DNA of 64,000 nucleotides from an uncultured Bacteroidales bacterium (GTDB lineage Bacteria > Bacteroidota > Bacteroidia > Bacteroidales > Bacteroidaceae), in contig CADCHQ010000001.1 in NCBI GenBank assembly GCA_902801325.1, positions 248,001 to 312,000 of the forward strand, read 5' to 3'. The notes below the pieces were generated by a model. That model did no database searches. It was not told where the DNA came from and saw only the letters and a list, made by a program, of their open reading frames with translations. A program made the position numbers and the translations under genes. Of this stretch, positions 8,476 to 18,335 are shown one piece after another (within the stretch, counting starts at the first letter, position 1; every line of letters begins with the position of its first letter).

Positions 8476-11400
8476 ATGATGAAAAGCATCAAATCATCGC
8501 TATTCGTTAGGATAGTCCTGTCGGTAGCATTGTTCGTGTTCGGCATCTCTCCCGCGATGGCTCAGGAGCACGCCGTCAGGGGTGTGGTATCTGACGACCT
8601 TGGAGAACCACTGACGGGAGCCATCGTTCGCGTGAAGGGAGTTGACAACAAACTTTCCAGTTGCGACATCGACGGGCGTTACTCGCTTACAGGCATTAAG
8701 CGGAACGATGTTTTAGTGGTTACTTACGTGGGCTTCAGTCCTCAGGAGATACCCGTCAATGGGCGGTCCGTCATCGATGTAAAGATGAAGGAAGAGAACA
8801 ACACCATGAACGAGGTGGTTGTTACGGCTATGGGCATCTTGCGTAAGGAAAAATCACTGACTTATGCGACCCAGAAGGTGTCGTCCGACGACTTTATGAA
8901 GGTGCAGGACGCCAATGTTGCCAACTCGCTGGAAGGCAAGGTCGCAGGCATTGTCATAACCCCAAGCGCTGGTGGTGCAGGCGGTGCTTCGAAGATCATG
9001 CTTCGTGGTAACAAGTCGATCCTCGGTGATTCGTCTCCCCTGATTGTTATCGATGGTGTACCCATGACCAATGAAATCCGTAACCAGACCAATAATTCGC
9101 AGAATATGACTGAATATGTCTCGGCAGAAGGTGGCGATGCTCTCTCCATGATAAACCCCGATGACATAGAGAGCATCAACGTGCTGAAGGGTGCCAATGC
9201 CGCAGCCCTGTATGGTTCGCGTGCAGCCAACGGCGTACTCATGATCACAACGAAGAAGGGACGGAGCGGAAAAATCTCGGTAACCTATACGGGCAATGTT
9301 ACTTTTGATGTCCCATTGACCACTCCCAAGATACAGAATCGTTATGGAGCTAGCGTTGACCCTCAGGGTTATCTCGGTGAAGCCAACAGTTGGGGACCCA
9401 AAATCACTGAATCTCCAACCTCTGCTTTGACTCGTGAGACAGAGAAAATGCCATACGAGCGCCAGATACACCTGCGTAACTATGGAAATGACGATGTAGC
9501 TGATTTCTATCGTACGGGTGTGACAGCAAACAACTCTATCTCCATCTCGGGTGGTACGGATATTGTGCAGAGCTATGTTTCTGTTGCCAACAGCCATGCG
9601 CTTGGACTCATAGAGACAAATAATTACAATAGAAATACGGTAGCCTTCCGTCAAACTTATAATTTATGGAAACGACTGACGATTAACGCTTCGCTTAATT
9701 ATGCACAGACACGTACTCGCAACCGTATCGGTGGTGGTACTGTTGGTAATCCTATTTACCATCTCTATACCGCACCACGCAATGTTGACATGGCCTATTA
9801 TCGTGACAACTATGTTATTAATGATGCGAAGTGGCTCTCGGATCCACAAGGCCACTATGTACAGACAGAGTCGGGCTTTATTCGCCAGAATGACCGAGCT
9901 GAGCTTACTGGCCCAATGATGAATTACGCTTATATGGACGCTCGCCAAAACAATCCCTATTGGTTGCTCAAGCAGAATCGAAGTTATAATAAGGAAGACC
10001 GAGTTTATGGAAGTTTCCAAGGCAATCTTGATATTTGGGATGGTCTTACAGCTCAGGCGCGTTTCAGTTTCGACCATGATAAGTACCAAGAACAAGGGGT
10101 ACGCTATGCTACTACCTTCTCACCCGCTACAATGTATGATTTTGGAACCTATAACAAGCGTCGAGACAATAAGACAGAAATGTATGTTGACTACATGCTT
10201 AACTACAATAAGACCTTCAAGGATACATGGGGGGTGAGTGCTAACATAGGTTGGACGGGTCACACCATCAAGAATTCATATTATGGCACTTATGTTGCCA
10301 ATGCCACTTATGTTGACCCCTTAAACCAACAACTCAATACGCAGGTCAACCGTTTCGACACCACCTCTGGTAGTTCTGGCGTCACCAGTGAAAGCCAGAA
10401 CAACAACTGGGACCGCGCCTGGTTGGCAACGGCGCAATTGGGATGGAAGGAGCGCATCTATGTCGATGCCTCTTGGCGTCGTGATGAATACCGCGTCTTC
10501 CGCCAGTTCCCCGACAAACCCCAGGCTTATAACTATTATGGTTTCGGCGCAAATGCCTTGTTGAGCGAGCTTTTCAAGTTGCCCGAATGGTGGTCATACG
10601 CAAAATACCGTATCTCTTATTCGCAAGTGGGTAATGCTATTCCCGCACGCCTATATTATGGAGCTGGCAGCAACAACCGTACTGGAGCCCTTAGCTCAAC
10701 AAACATTCTACTTCGCAATGTCAAGCCAGAGGAGACACATTCATTTGAGACGGGTCTTGAACTCTTGTTCTTTGACAATCGTCTCAGTTTCGATGTTACA
10801 TATTATAATAGTACTATCAAGAATCTGTATATGGGCATAGGAAATACGGCTGGCATCACGGTTTGGGACAACGTGGCATCGTTGCGAAACCAAGGAGTCG
10901 AGGCCACCCTCGGCTATAACTTCCGTTTTGCCAAGCATGTCCGTTGGCGTACGGCTGTGAACTTCTCATATAACAAGAACAAGATTCTCAGCGTTGGTAC
11001 TGACGAGAATGGCAATAAGAACCGCGTCTATACTGATGTGGCAGGCGTGAGAGTGCGCTATACGGAAGGAGATTCATACGGAGATATGTATATTCGTGAC
11101 CTACGTCATAACGAAGATGGTACAATTTTCCTTTCCAGTAGTGGCAATGTCGCCAAGGAGGGACGTTACTCGAAGTACATAGGTAACATGAACTCACCCT
11201 ATCAACTGGGTTGGACGAATACAGTCAACTGGAAGAACTTCCAATTCTCGATGCTGATAAATGGACGTATTGGTGGCAAGGTGATTTCACTTACCGAGGC
11301 ATTCCTCGATGAAATGGGCCTTTCTGAGCGCACGGCCGACGCACGCGACAATGCTTATACTAATAATATCTTCACAGCGGACGGGAAACCTGCTATGTAT

Positions 11401-11730
11401 CTGCCCGATGGCAGCGGCAACATCATTGGCGTCCAGAATTACTATCAGATAATGGGTGCCCGTGGTAGTCAGTATTCACCCCTATATGTTTACAACGCCA
11501 CGAACTTCCGTTTGCGTGAACTATCGCTGGGATACACATTCAAGAATGTCTTTGGTGAGAACAAGGATATTAATCTTTCCTTCATCGCACGCAACTTGTT
11601 CTTCTTCTACAAGGATGCTCCAGTTGATCCCGATGTATCGCTTTCTACAGGCAATGGTTTGGGAGGCTTTGAACTCTTCAACACGCCGTCGACTCGTTCC
11701 TTTGGTTTCAATGTGAAGCTGACATTCTGA
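8476..11730 (+). CDS. SusC/RagA-like TonB-dependent outer-membrane receptor
   Basis: This roughly 1084-residue protein has a signal peptide ending near AMA-QE, an N-terminal CarboxypepD_reg-like domain (about 30-110), a TonB-box-like NEVVVTAMG, a plug domain and a 22-strand barrel ending in an aromatic residue (VKLTF). It is the nutrient-uptake pore that works with the SusD-like lipoprotein encoded 55 bp downstream. I set the start at the MM pair at 8476/8479 because a promoter -7 element ends at 8445; an in-frame ATG at 8458 is possible, and one at 8419 would precede the transcript. Given the GH85 gene behind it, an N-glycan or similar oligosaccharide is the likely substrate. Confidence 0.93.
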   Translation: MMKSIKSSLFVRIVLSVALFVFGISPAMAQEHAVRGVVSDDLGEPLTGAIVRVKGVDNKLSSCDIDGRYSLTGIKRNDVLVVTYVGFSPQEIPVNGRSVIDVKMKEENNTMNEVVVTAMGILRKEKSLTYATQKVSSDDFMKVQDANVANSLEGKVAGIVITPSAGGAGGASKIMLRGNKSILGDSSPLIVIDGVPMTNEIRNQTNNSQNMTEYVSAEGGDALSMINPDDIESINVLKGANAAALYGSRAANGVLMITTKKGRSGKISVTYTGNVTFDVPLTTPKIQNRYGASVDPQGYLGEANSWGPKITESPTSALTRETEKMPYERQIHLRNYGNDDVADFYRTGVTANNSISISGGTDIVQSYVSVANSHALGLIETNNYNRNTVAFRQTYNLWKRLTINASLNYAQTRTRNRIGGGTVGNPIYHLYTAPRNVDMAYYRDNYVINDAKWLSDPQGHYVQTESGFIRQNDRAELTGPMMNYAYMDARQNNPYWLLKQNRSYNKEDRVYGSFQGNLDIWDGLTAQARFSFDHDKYQEQGVRYATTFSPATMYDFGTYNKRRDNKTEMYVDYMLNYNKTFKDTWGVSANIGWTGHTIKNSYYGTYVANATYVDPLNQQLNTQVNRFDTTSGSSGVTSESQNNNWDRAWLATAQLGWKERIYVDASWRRDEYRVFRQFPDKPQAYNYYGFGANALLSELFKLPEWWSYAKYRISYSQVGNAIPARLYYGAGSNNRTGALSSTNILLRNVKPEETHSFETGLELLFFDNRLSFDVTYYNSTIKNLYMGIGNTAGITVWDNVASLRNQGVEATLGYNFRFAKHVRWRTAVNFSYNKNKILSVGTDENGNKNRVYTDVAGVRVRYTEGDSYGDMYIRDLRHNEDGTIFLSSSGNVAKEGRYSKYIGNMNSPYQLGWTNTVNWKNFQFSMLINGRIGGKVISLTEAFLDEMGLSERTADARDNAYTNNIFTADGKPAMYLPDGSGNIIGVQNYYQIMGARGSQYSPLYVYNATNFRLRELSLGYTFKNVFGENKDINLSFIARNLFFFYKDAPVDPDVSLSTGNGLGGFELFNTPSTRSFGFNVKLTF

Positions 11731-11785
11731 TGATTCACAATACATAGTGCAAATACATAATTGATAAATACAAAAACACTTCATT

Positions 11786-13591
11786 ATGAAACGGAATAAC
11801 ATATATGCGTTGATAACAATACTCCTAATGGCAGGAGGCCTCACTGCCTGCATGGATTTCGATTCACCGCTTGATACTCTCACCATAGACCAGGAAGTAG
11901 TTGACCCAACCGTCCATGTCGGAAACCCTGGGCATATAGACTATAGTATTGAAGTCACTGAGCAGGAGTTCGATAATGCGCTCGCCTCACTTGATGTTAA
12001 CCTCCGTCAGGCCAAGGGCGGACAATATGCTATGCGAGGTGGCAAGAATGGAGACTATCCAGGCGAACATGCCTATCAACGGCAATATTCACTCGGACCT
12101 GACAACTATGCTCAGTACACCACGGTTCCACACTACGACTTCATGTACGGCACACTTCAGAGTTCCTATGATATTAGTGTGGAGTTTAATCCCGGTCCTA
12201 ATAGCTCTTATCTTATCGTGAAGAATGCGATGATACCATTGCTGAACCACCCAGCCATAGACTCTATTCCTGAGATGAAGGCAATCTATCTGTTGCTTTT
12301 TGACCAGGCTTCACAAGAGATTGCTGATGTGCATGGAGCTTTCCCCTATGACGATTTCCTGCTAAACAAGCAAACATCGCCATTCACCTATGTTGGCGTA
12401 GGGCATATCTATAAGACAATTGTTGAACATATCGACACAGCCGTTGCATGCTTAAGACACTACGAGGCACGTCCCGACTGGTACAAAGCAAAGTTACAGA
12501 ACCTGATGAACGACAATCTTGATGTTTGTCAGAACAAATATAATGGGCGTAAAGGTGTGGATGAATGGATACGCTATGCCAATTCGCTGAAGTTGCGCAT
12601 AGCCATGCATTGCGTGAAGGTTGAGCCTGCGACGGCTAAGAAATGGGCCGAAGAGGCTGTGGCTGGAGGTGTGGTGGAATCTCCTGAACAGGAATTTGGT
12701 CTCTATGGTTTCCAGCTTGGCTTTGGTCACCCACTTAACATGATATGGATTTCGTGGGGTGATGCTCGTTTGAGTGCTTCATTTGAGAGTCTGCTCATGA
12801 GCCTTGATCATCCTTATACCAAGGGCGAATACCCCTTCTTTAAAAATAATGGTGGTGCTATCGTCAATACCAAAACAGGCGAAGTGCTTGAGGCTGACAC
12901 GCGAATTGTTGGCTTGCGCGAAGGCATTCATCCAGGTATGGGACAAAGTGCTGCCGCCAATCCTATGATTAATTATAGTGTTTTCGATGCGGACTATATG
13001 GCTCAGGCACCGCTTTATCTGATGAAGATGTCAGAAGTTGACTTCCTGCGTGCCGAAGGAGCCGTTCGTGGCTGGAAGATGGGAGGTACTGCTCAGGAAT
13101 TTTATGAGCGTGGCATACGCTATGCTTATCTTTTTGAGCGGTCTGAAATATACTTCCATGAGGAATATGATGCACTTGTGGGAGATTATATGCAGCGTAC
13201 GGAACCTGTTCCCTATACCTACCACGATCCATTGGGTCTGGTCGCTGACGAACCCAGTGTAACCAAGATCGGTGTGAAATGGAACGAAGCTGACGACAAG
13301 GAAACGAAGCTTGAGAAGATTATTACCCAGAAGTACATAGCCGCCTTCCCCAATAGTTTTGAACCTTGGGTTGACTTGCGTCGTACGGGCTATCCTCGGC
13401 TCTTCCCCGTGTTGAATGCCGATGAGGGTGATGGCACACTCCGTTATGGAGACATTATTCGTCGCTGTGTATTCCCTGATACCGATGATTCGTCTGTTGC
13501 TGACATCATCGAGACAGGTATTGATGCTCTCGGGGGTGAAGACTATCAGGCTACACGCGTATGGTGGGATGTAGATGCTCCCAACTTTTGA
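11786..13591 (+). CDS. SusD/RagB-like nutrient-binding lipoprotein
   Basis: The 601-residue protein has a lipoprotein signal peptide with lipobox LTAC (Cys22) and the alpha-helical TPR-like layout of SusD/RagB, including the C-terminal region with FEPWVDLRRTGYPRLFP typical of the family. It would sit at the cell surface as a lid on the SusC-like barrel. It lies between susC (55 bp upstream) and the GH85 gene (52 bp downstream) with no promoter visible, so the three probably form one transcript. Confidence 0.93.
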   Translation: MKRNNIYALITILLMAGGLTACMDFDSPLDTLTIDQEVVDPTVHVGNPGHIDYSIEVTEQEFDNALASLDVNLRQAKGGQYAMRGGKNGDYPGEHAYQRQYSLGPDNYAQYTTVPHYDFMYGTLQSSYDISVEFNPGPNSSYLIVKNAMIPLLNHPAIDSIPEMKAIYLLLFDQASQEIADVHGAFPYDDFLLNKQTSPFTYVGVGHIYKTIVEHIDTAVACLRHYEARPDWYKAKLQNLMNDNLDVCQNKYNGRKGVDEWIRYANSLKLRIAMHCVKVEPATAKKWAEEAVAGGVVESPEQEFGLYGFQLGFGHPLNMIWISWGDARLSASFESLLMSLDHPYTKGEYPFFKNNGGAIVNTKTGEVLEADTRIVGLREGIHPGMGQSAAANPMINYSVFDADYMAQAPLYLMKMSEVDFLRAEGAVRGWKMGGTAQEFYERGIRYAYLFERSEIYFHEEYDALVGDYMQRTEPVPYTYHDPLGLVADEPSVTKIGVKWNEADDKETKLEKIITQKYIAAFPNSFEPWVDLRRTGYPRLFPVLNADEGDGTLRYGDIIRRCVFPDTDDSSVADIIETGIDALGGEDYQATRVWWDVDAPNF

Positions 13592-13643
13592 TGTATTAAA
13601 ACATAACAATAAGTTACTTCATTAACTAATTAATAAAAAACGT

Positions 13644-16600
13644 ATGAAAAAGATTATTTTTCTCTCTGTAATTGCTGCCTTCTGCTTTGGTAGTGTGCAG
13701 GCTCAGGAGTACGACCCCTCCGCTTCGCGTGACATCTTTGATTTCTCGCATTTCGGTGAGAGTACTGTATTGGACCTCTTTTACAAGGCTCAGCAGGCTG
13801 GCCGTGAATTCCCAACTATCGAGGAATTCGAAGCTGCAGGTATTAGTGGGATGGATTTAGAGTTTGCTCGTTCACATGTGCGTCCCCGTCCTATCATTGA
13901 TGATCAGGCCAACCAACTTGTAGATGGCGTTAAGAACACTCGTCGCCTGTGGATGAACCTTCCTATGGGTACAGCCAAGGGCATCGGTGGCTATCCTGGT
14001 ACCAATGTGGGTGATGACACTTATTCTATTTGGAACTACACTCATCTGTTTGGTGCATGGAATCATGGATTGTTCCAAGCTCCTGGTTGCTGGATAGATG
14101 CCGCTCACCAGAATGGTACTGATATCTTTACGGGTATCAAGTTCTTCGAGTCATGGACCCCCGGCAGCGGTGATGGAGCCTATAGTAAACTTATCACAGA
14201 GAAGAATGCCGATGGTACATTCAAGTATGTTAAGCCCCTTATCAGTGCATTGCAATTCTATGGTGCAGATGGTATCAACTACAACTGGGAGGATGGTTCC
14301 TACAGTGATGCCGACATTGTGGCTTTCCACAAGGCACTATACAAGGAGGCTGAGGCTCGTGGCTTCAATAATTTCCACATAGGTCTGTATACAAACGTTT
14401 CCACGCTGACAGCTAGTAATGCCAACGCACTTTTCGGCAATAGCGAAGGCCGCACAGCCGACACCTTCCTTAACTATTCGGCCAACAATTTCATATCAAG
14501 TATGGCTATGCGTAGTTCAGAAACAGCTGCAATGAATGCTATGGGCACAACCGACGGCCTTTACTGTGGCACATGGATCGTAACCATGAACCGTAGCTGG
14601 ACCAACCTTGCAGGGCGCGACATCGGCGCCGTATTGTGGGGTGAACATGCTATGAGCCGCTTCTACAGCAACAATACAGGTCGCGACCCCAATGAGTTCC
14701 AGACAAACTACCAGAACCTTCTTGAGCGTGCTGTATCAGGTGGTAATCGTAATCCAGCTGATCGTCCTAAAATGAGTAATACTGGAAATGAATGGGCATG
14801 GAGTGGTACTACACCTCCTCTCTCAAAATTCGGAGGTTTGGCAACTTACTTCCCCGAACGCTCAGCCATTCAGGGCAAGCTTCCTTTCCACACCTATTTT
14901 AATATAGGTCTTGGTGGTGTGTACACCTATAAAGGTAAGCAGACACATGGCAATTGGTATAATATGTCCACTCAAGACATTGTTCCCACCTATCGTTGGC
15001 TGCAGTACAACGAAGGGACCACTACACCTGTTGCCATCATCAGCCCCGAATTTACAATTGAGGATGCTTATATGGGTGGCTCGTGCTTGCGTCTCACAGG
15101 CCTAGCTAACGGCTCTGCCGACATCATCCTCTTTCGCACGAAGCTGACAGGAAACTCGGGTACTCCCTATGCTAAGATTGCCGTGAAGACCGGTAAGGAA
15201 GGCGAGAACGAGACAGGTCTCAGTCTTATCGTCAAGGTTGGCTCTGACTGGAAGGAGTATCCTGTAGGTGCTACGACAAATAAGACTTGGGAAGAGAAGA
15301 CCATTAAACTCGATGGTATTGGAGGTTCTGACCAGATAGACTTTATTGGTATCCGTATTAAGGATGTCACACCTGACTACAAGCTATTCCTTGGCGAGAT
15401 ACAGGTTAATGATGATGTGAAAAGTGAACCCGCAGCCATCAAGGAGATTACTGCCGAAGTGAAGGAAGAGACTAGCAGCAGCATGAGTGTGAAACTCAAC
15501 TGGAGTCTCGACAAGGAGCTCGGCAAGTATGGTTTGGTTTACAATGATGAAGCCAACATCGACCACTTTGAAGTTCTCTATAAGGATGGTGAAAATGGTC
15601 GTGTCAGCGTTGTTGGCCATGTGCTGGCTTGGTCTGCTTTCGTAGGTCAGCGTACCCTGACAGCAGAAGAACAGCCCTACTTTGGCGTGCGTGCAGTAGG
15701 CACCGACCTCAAGACTTATTCCAAACCTATGTGGATTGCCGTAGCACGTAGTACCAATGTCCCCCAAAAGCCCGAGAAACTTGATGGCGAAGTAGAATAT
15801 GATAAGAGTGAGATTAATACAGAGGCCGCAGGTTACGAGACAGCTATGAAGACACGTTACCTTACCACCGTCACCACCACGGGTGCCAGTGTGGAAAACA
15901 TGAATTACACAGCTGAAGGCCCCTGCTCCACTGATAGCCGCAACTATCGTGATGTAACCAAGACAGCCGTTATCAAAGCCAAGCAGGGCGACGTAATCAC
16001 CTTCGACTATAAATATTTCACCGCTGGTGATGGCCTGCAGTGGTGTATCATGAAGGGCTATGCCGATTGGGACATCAACGGGAAGTTCGACGGTTCCACC
16101 GATGAACTTATCATAGAACAAGGAACGGCAAACACCTGCAATAGCTACGAGAACACCGAGGAAGGTTCCGTAACAGGAACCCCCCTGCACGCCAACGGCT
16201 GGAGCAAGAGTCCACTCGTACCCTTCACTTTCAAGGTACCCGACGATGCCGTTCGTGGTACCACTCGCATTCGCCTAGTTTTCACCGATGCTTGGGCAGC
16301 ACATCCTGGACCTGTAGGCCTCACAGCAAAAGGCTTCTCCATAGACTTTGGAATTGAAATCAGCGGAGACAACGAAGACCGTTCTGTAGCTAAGGCCAGC
16401 GTAGACGAAGGCGAAGCCGACGAGCCCGAAGGCTTGACCGATGGCATCCGAGTAACGAAGGGCGAGGTTAGCAACGCATTTGTGGCTAATGGTAAACTGC
16501 AGTTCACTGGCGTGCAGAAGGCTTGGATTTACACGACGGACGGTAAGCTGGTTCGCTTCGTGAAAGATCCCAGCATGCTCAACACCTCCAGCTTCGCTCC

Positions 16601-16667
16601 AGGTCTCTACATCATCAAGATGCAGAACCAAGGTGTAATCCGCACACGCAAGGTGGCTATCAAGTGA
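13644..16667 (+). CDS. Secreted GH85-like endo-beta-N-acetylglucosaminidase with C-terminal sorting-type tail
   Basis: The 1007-residue protein carries a signal peptide (MKKIIFLSVIAAFCFGSVQA). A (beta/alpha)8-type region (about 80-460) includes GADGINYNWEDG; its D-G-x-x-x-N-x-E pattern matches the GH85 catalytic signature, giving Asn214 and Glu216 as the expected substrate-assisted pair. GH85 enzymes cut the chitobiose core of N-glycans. Downstream are beta-sandwich and fibronectin-like segments (about 470-710), a further beta domain, and a terminal roughly 70-residue domain (..IYTTDGKLV..APGLYIIKM..RTRKVAIK) resembling T9SS type A sorting domains. It is the third gene of the SusC-SusD locus. 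The family call rests on the motif and overall layout; a search would settle it. Confidence 0.75.
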   Translation: MKKIIFLSVIAAFCFGSVQAQEYDPSASRDIFDFSHFGESTVLDLFYKAQQAGREFPTIEEFEAAGISGMDLEFARSHVRPRPIIDDQANQLVDGVKNTRRLWMNLPMGTAKGIGGYPGTNVGDDTYSIWNYTHLFGAWNHGLFQAPGCWIDAAHQNGTDIFTGIKFFESWTPGSGDGAYSKLITEKNADGTFKYVKPLISALQFYGADGINYNWEDGSYSDADIVAFHKALYKEAEARGFNNFHIGLYTNVSTLTASNANALFGNSEGRTADTFLNYSANNFISSMAMRSSETAAMNAMGTTDGLYCGTWIVTMNRSWTNLAGRDIGAVLWGEHAMSRFYSNNTGRDPNEFQTNYQNLLERAVSGGNRNPADRPKMSNTGNEWAWSGTTPPLSKFGGLATYFPERSAIQGKLPFHTYFNIGLGGVYTYKGKQTHGNWYNMSTQDIVPTYRWLQYNEGTTTPVAIISPEFTIEDAYMGGSCLRLTGLANGSADIILFRTKLTGNSGTPYAKIAVKTGKEGENETGLSLIVKVGSDWKEYPVGATTNKTWEEKTIKLDGIGGSDQIDFIGIRIKDVTPDYKLFLGEIQVNDDVKSEPAAIKEITAEVKEETSSSMSVKLNWSLDKELGKYGLVYNDEANIDHFEVLYKDGENGRVSVVGHVLAWSAFVGQRTLTAEEQPYFGVRAVGTDLKTYSKPMWIAVARSTNVPQKPEKLDGEVEYDKSEINTEAAGYETAMKTRYLTTVTTTGASVENMNYTAEGPCSTDSRNYRDVTKTAVIKAKQGDVITFDYKYFTAGDGLQWCIMKGYADWDINGKFDGSTDELIIEQGTANTCNSYENTEEGSVTGTPLHANGWSKSPLVPFTFKVPDDAVRGTTRIRLVFTDAWAAHPGPVGLTAKGFSIDFGIEISGDNEDRSVAKASVDEGEADEPEGLTDGIRVTKGEVSNAFVANGKLQFTGVQKAWIYTTDGKLVRFVKDPSMLNTSSFAPGLYIIKMQNQGVIRTRKVAIK

Positions 16668-16783
16668 GTGTAGAACGATGCACGCATCAGTTATGCCGAA
16701 CGTGAGGCAACTCGAAGCTAAGGTTTAACCATAGCATCAAGGTTACTATCAAATAGCAAACCATTGATTTAGCACAAACGAAT

Positions 16784-16822
16784 GCGAGGCTGCAACCCAT
16801 CGGGATTGCGGCCTCGCTTTTT
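16784..16822 (+). terminator. Rho-independent terminator after the GH85 gene
   Basis: GCGAGGC (16784-16790) pairs with GCCTCGC (16811-16817); the stem extends through TGCAA/TTGCG and is followed by a run of five T. It would end the SusC-SusD-GH85 transcript, 117 bp after its stop. Confidence 0.85.
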
Positions 16823-16847
16823 CATGCCCTTGCCTTTTTGCGATAAG

Positions 16848-17160
16848 ACTTAGGTCTTTTTCATTAAGCCTTAGGCCTTCCGCCCGAAAGCCTTAGGCCT
16901 AATTTTTTACACCTTAGGTTTAATGAAACTCGAACCTATGTTCATTGTACTTCGAACCTATATTCGTTGTACTTCGAACCTATATTCGTTGAGCCTCGAA
17001 CCTATATTCGTTGAGCTTCGAACCTATATTCGTTGAGCTTCGAACCTATATTCGATTGACTTCGAACCTTAGGCCTTCCGAGATAACCCCTTAGGCCTTC
17101 CGGAATAATCCCTAAGGCCTTCTGAAATAATCCCTAAGGGTTCCAGAATGACGCCTAAGC
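16848..17160. repeat. 22-bp-phased repeat array (array B), the longest
   Basis: The 508-bp gap between the convergent GH85 and rfbB genes holds a terminator and then about 15 consecutive units. CTTAGG-type units start at 16848, 16869, 16891 and 16912. TCGAACC units start at 16930, 16952, 16974, 16996, 17018, 17040 and 17062, all exactly 22 bp apart. CCTTAGG/CCTAAGG units follow at 17067, 17089, 17111, 17133 and 17154. Within each TCGAACC unit, CGAA and TTCG form a small inverted repeat. There are no variable spacers and no gene. Confidence 0.9.
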
Positions 17161-17175
17161 CTTTTGGGCTTCGGA

Positions 17176-18318
17176 TTAGCGTCCGGCGTACATGTCTTCG
17201 TAATACTTCTCGTATTCACCCGAGGTGATGCGGTCCATCCACTCTTGATTGTCGAGGTACCAACGGACGGTCTTTTCAATTCCCTCCTCGAACTGCAGAC
17301 TGGGTTCCCAACCCAATTCGCGTTGCAACTTACGCGAGTCGATGGCGTAACGCAGGTCGTGTCCAGCACGGTCGGTTACGTAGGTGATGAGATTCATATC
17401 TTCGCCCTCCTTTCTACCAAGCAGGCGGTCGACGGTGTTAATAAGCACTCGGATGATGTCGATATTCTTCCACTCGTTGAAACCGCCGATGTTGTAGGTC
17501 TCGGCCACTTGTCCGCGATGGAAGATGAGGTCGATGGCACGGGCGTGATCCTCCACGTAGAGCCAGTCGCGCACATTCTCTCCCTTGCCGTAAACGGGCA
17601 GAGGCTTGCGGTGACGGATGTTGTTGATGAAGAGCGGAATCAACTTCTCGGGGAACTGATAAGGCCCGTAGTTGTTCGAGCAATTGGTTACGATTGTAGG
17701 CATTCCGTATGTATCGTGGAAAGCCCTTACGAAATGATCGCTCGACGCTTTTGCGGCGGAATAGGGCGAATGAGGTTGGTACTTCAAGTCCTCGGTGAAG
17801 AATTTTTCGCCATAGGCCAGATGGTGGCTTTCGGATGAGGCCGTCGTGGTGAAAGGCGGTTCAATGCCTTCCGGATGGGTCATCTCGAGTGCTCCATAAA
17901 CCTCGTCAGTGCTGATGTGATAGAACCTTTTGCCTTCGTACTTTTCTGGCAGACTCTCCCAATATAGGCGTGCGGCTTGCAGCAAAGAGAGTGTTCCCAT
18001 CACATTCGTGCGGGCAAAAGTGAAGGGGTCTTTTATGGAGCGGTCCACATGACTTTCTGCGGCCAAATGCACGATTCCATCGACATTTTCCTCCTTCATT
18101 AGTTGCAGGAAAGCATCAAAGTCGCAGATATCCATACGCACGAATCGGTAGTTTGGAGCCTTTTCCACATCCTTCAGGTTCTCCAGATTGCCGGCATAGG
18201 TCAGTTTGTCGAGACAAATGATGCGGTAATCCGGGTATTTGTTCACAAAGAGACGAACCACATGATTCCCAATGAATCCTGCGCCGCCGGTAATTACAAT
18301 GCTTCTTTTATAATTCAT
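17176..18318 (-). CDS. rfbB: dTDP-glucose 4,6-dehydratase
   Basis: This 380-residue extended SDR enzyme has the NAD-binding motif GGAGFIG near its N-terminus, the catalytic YSAAK motif, and the RfbB-typical segments LTYAGNLENL and NNYGPYQFPEKLIP. It converts dTDP-glucose to dTDP-4-keto-6-deoxyglucose in the cytoplasm, the second step towards dTDP-rhamnose. It is the last gene of the minus-strand set rfbA-rfbD-rfbB, 17 bp after rfbD. An internal stretch around residue 160 (EMTHPEGIEPPF) is longer than in enterobacterial RfbB but common in Bacteroidetes. Confidence 0.95.
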   Translation of the reverse strand: MNYKRSIVITGGAGFIGNHVVRLFVNKYPDYRIICLDKLTYAGNLENLKDVEKAPNYRFVRMDICDFDAFLQLMKEENVDGIVHLAAESHVDRSIKDPFTFARTNVMGTLSLLQAARLYWESLPEKYEGKRFYHISTDEVYGALEMTHPEGIEPPFTTTASSESHHLAYGEKFFTEDLKYQPHSPYSAAKASSDHFVRAFHDTYGMPTIVTNCSNNYGPYQFPEKLIPLFINNIRHRKPLPVYGKGENVRDWLYVEDHARAIDLIFHRGQVAETYNIGGFNEWKNIDIIRVLINTVDRLLGRKEGEDMNLITYVTDRAGHDLRYAIDSRKLQRELGWEPSLQFEEGIEKTVRWYLDNQEWMDRITSGEYEKYYEDMYAGR

Positions 18319-18335
18319 AAGTCAATCGAATAATT

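Noticed and set aside
15384-16190. 268-codon minus-strand frame opposite the GH85 gene
   Set aside because: Antisense to a well-supported gene; translated sequence lacks any recognisable motif.
16848-17160. CRISPR array
   Set aside because: The 22-bp units follow each other directly with no variable spacers, and no cas gene is present.
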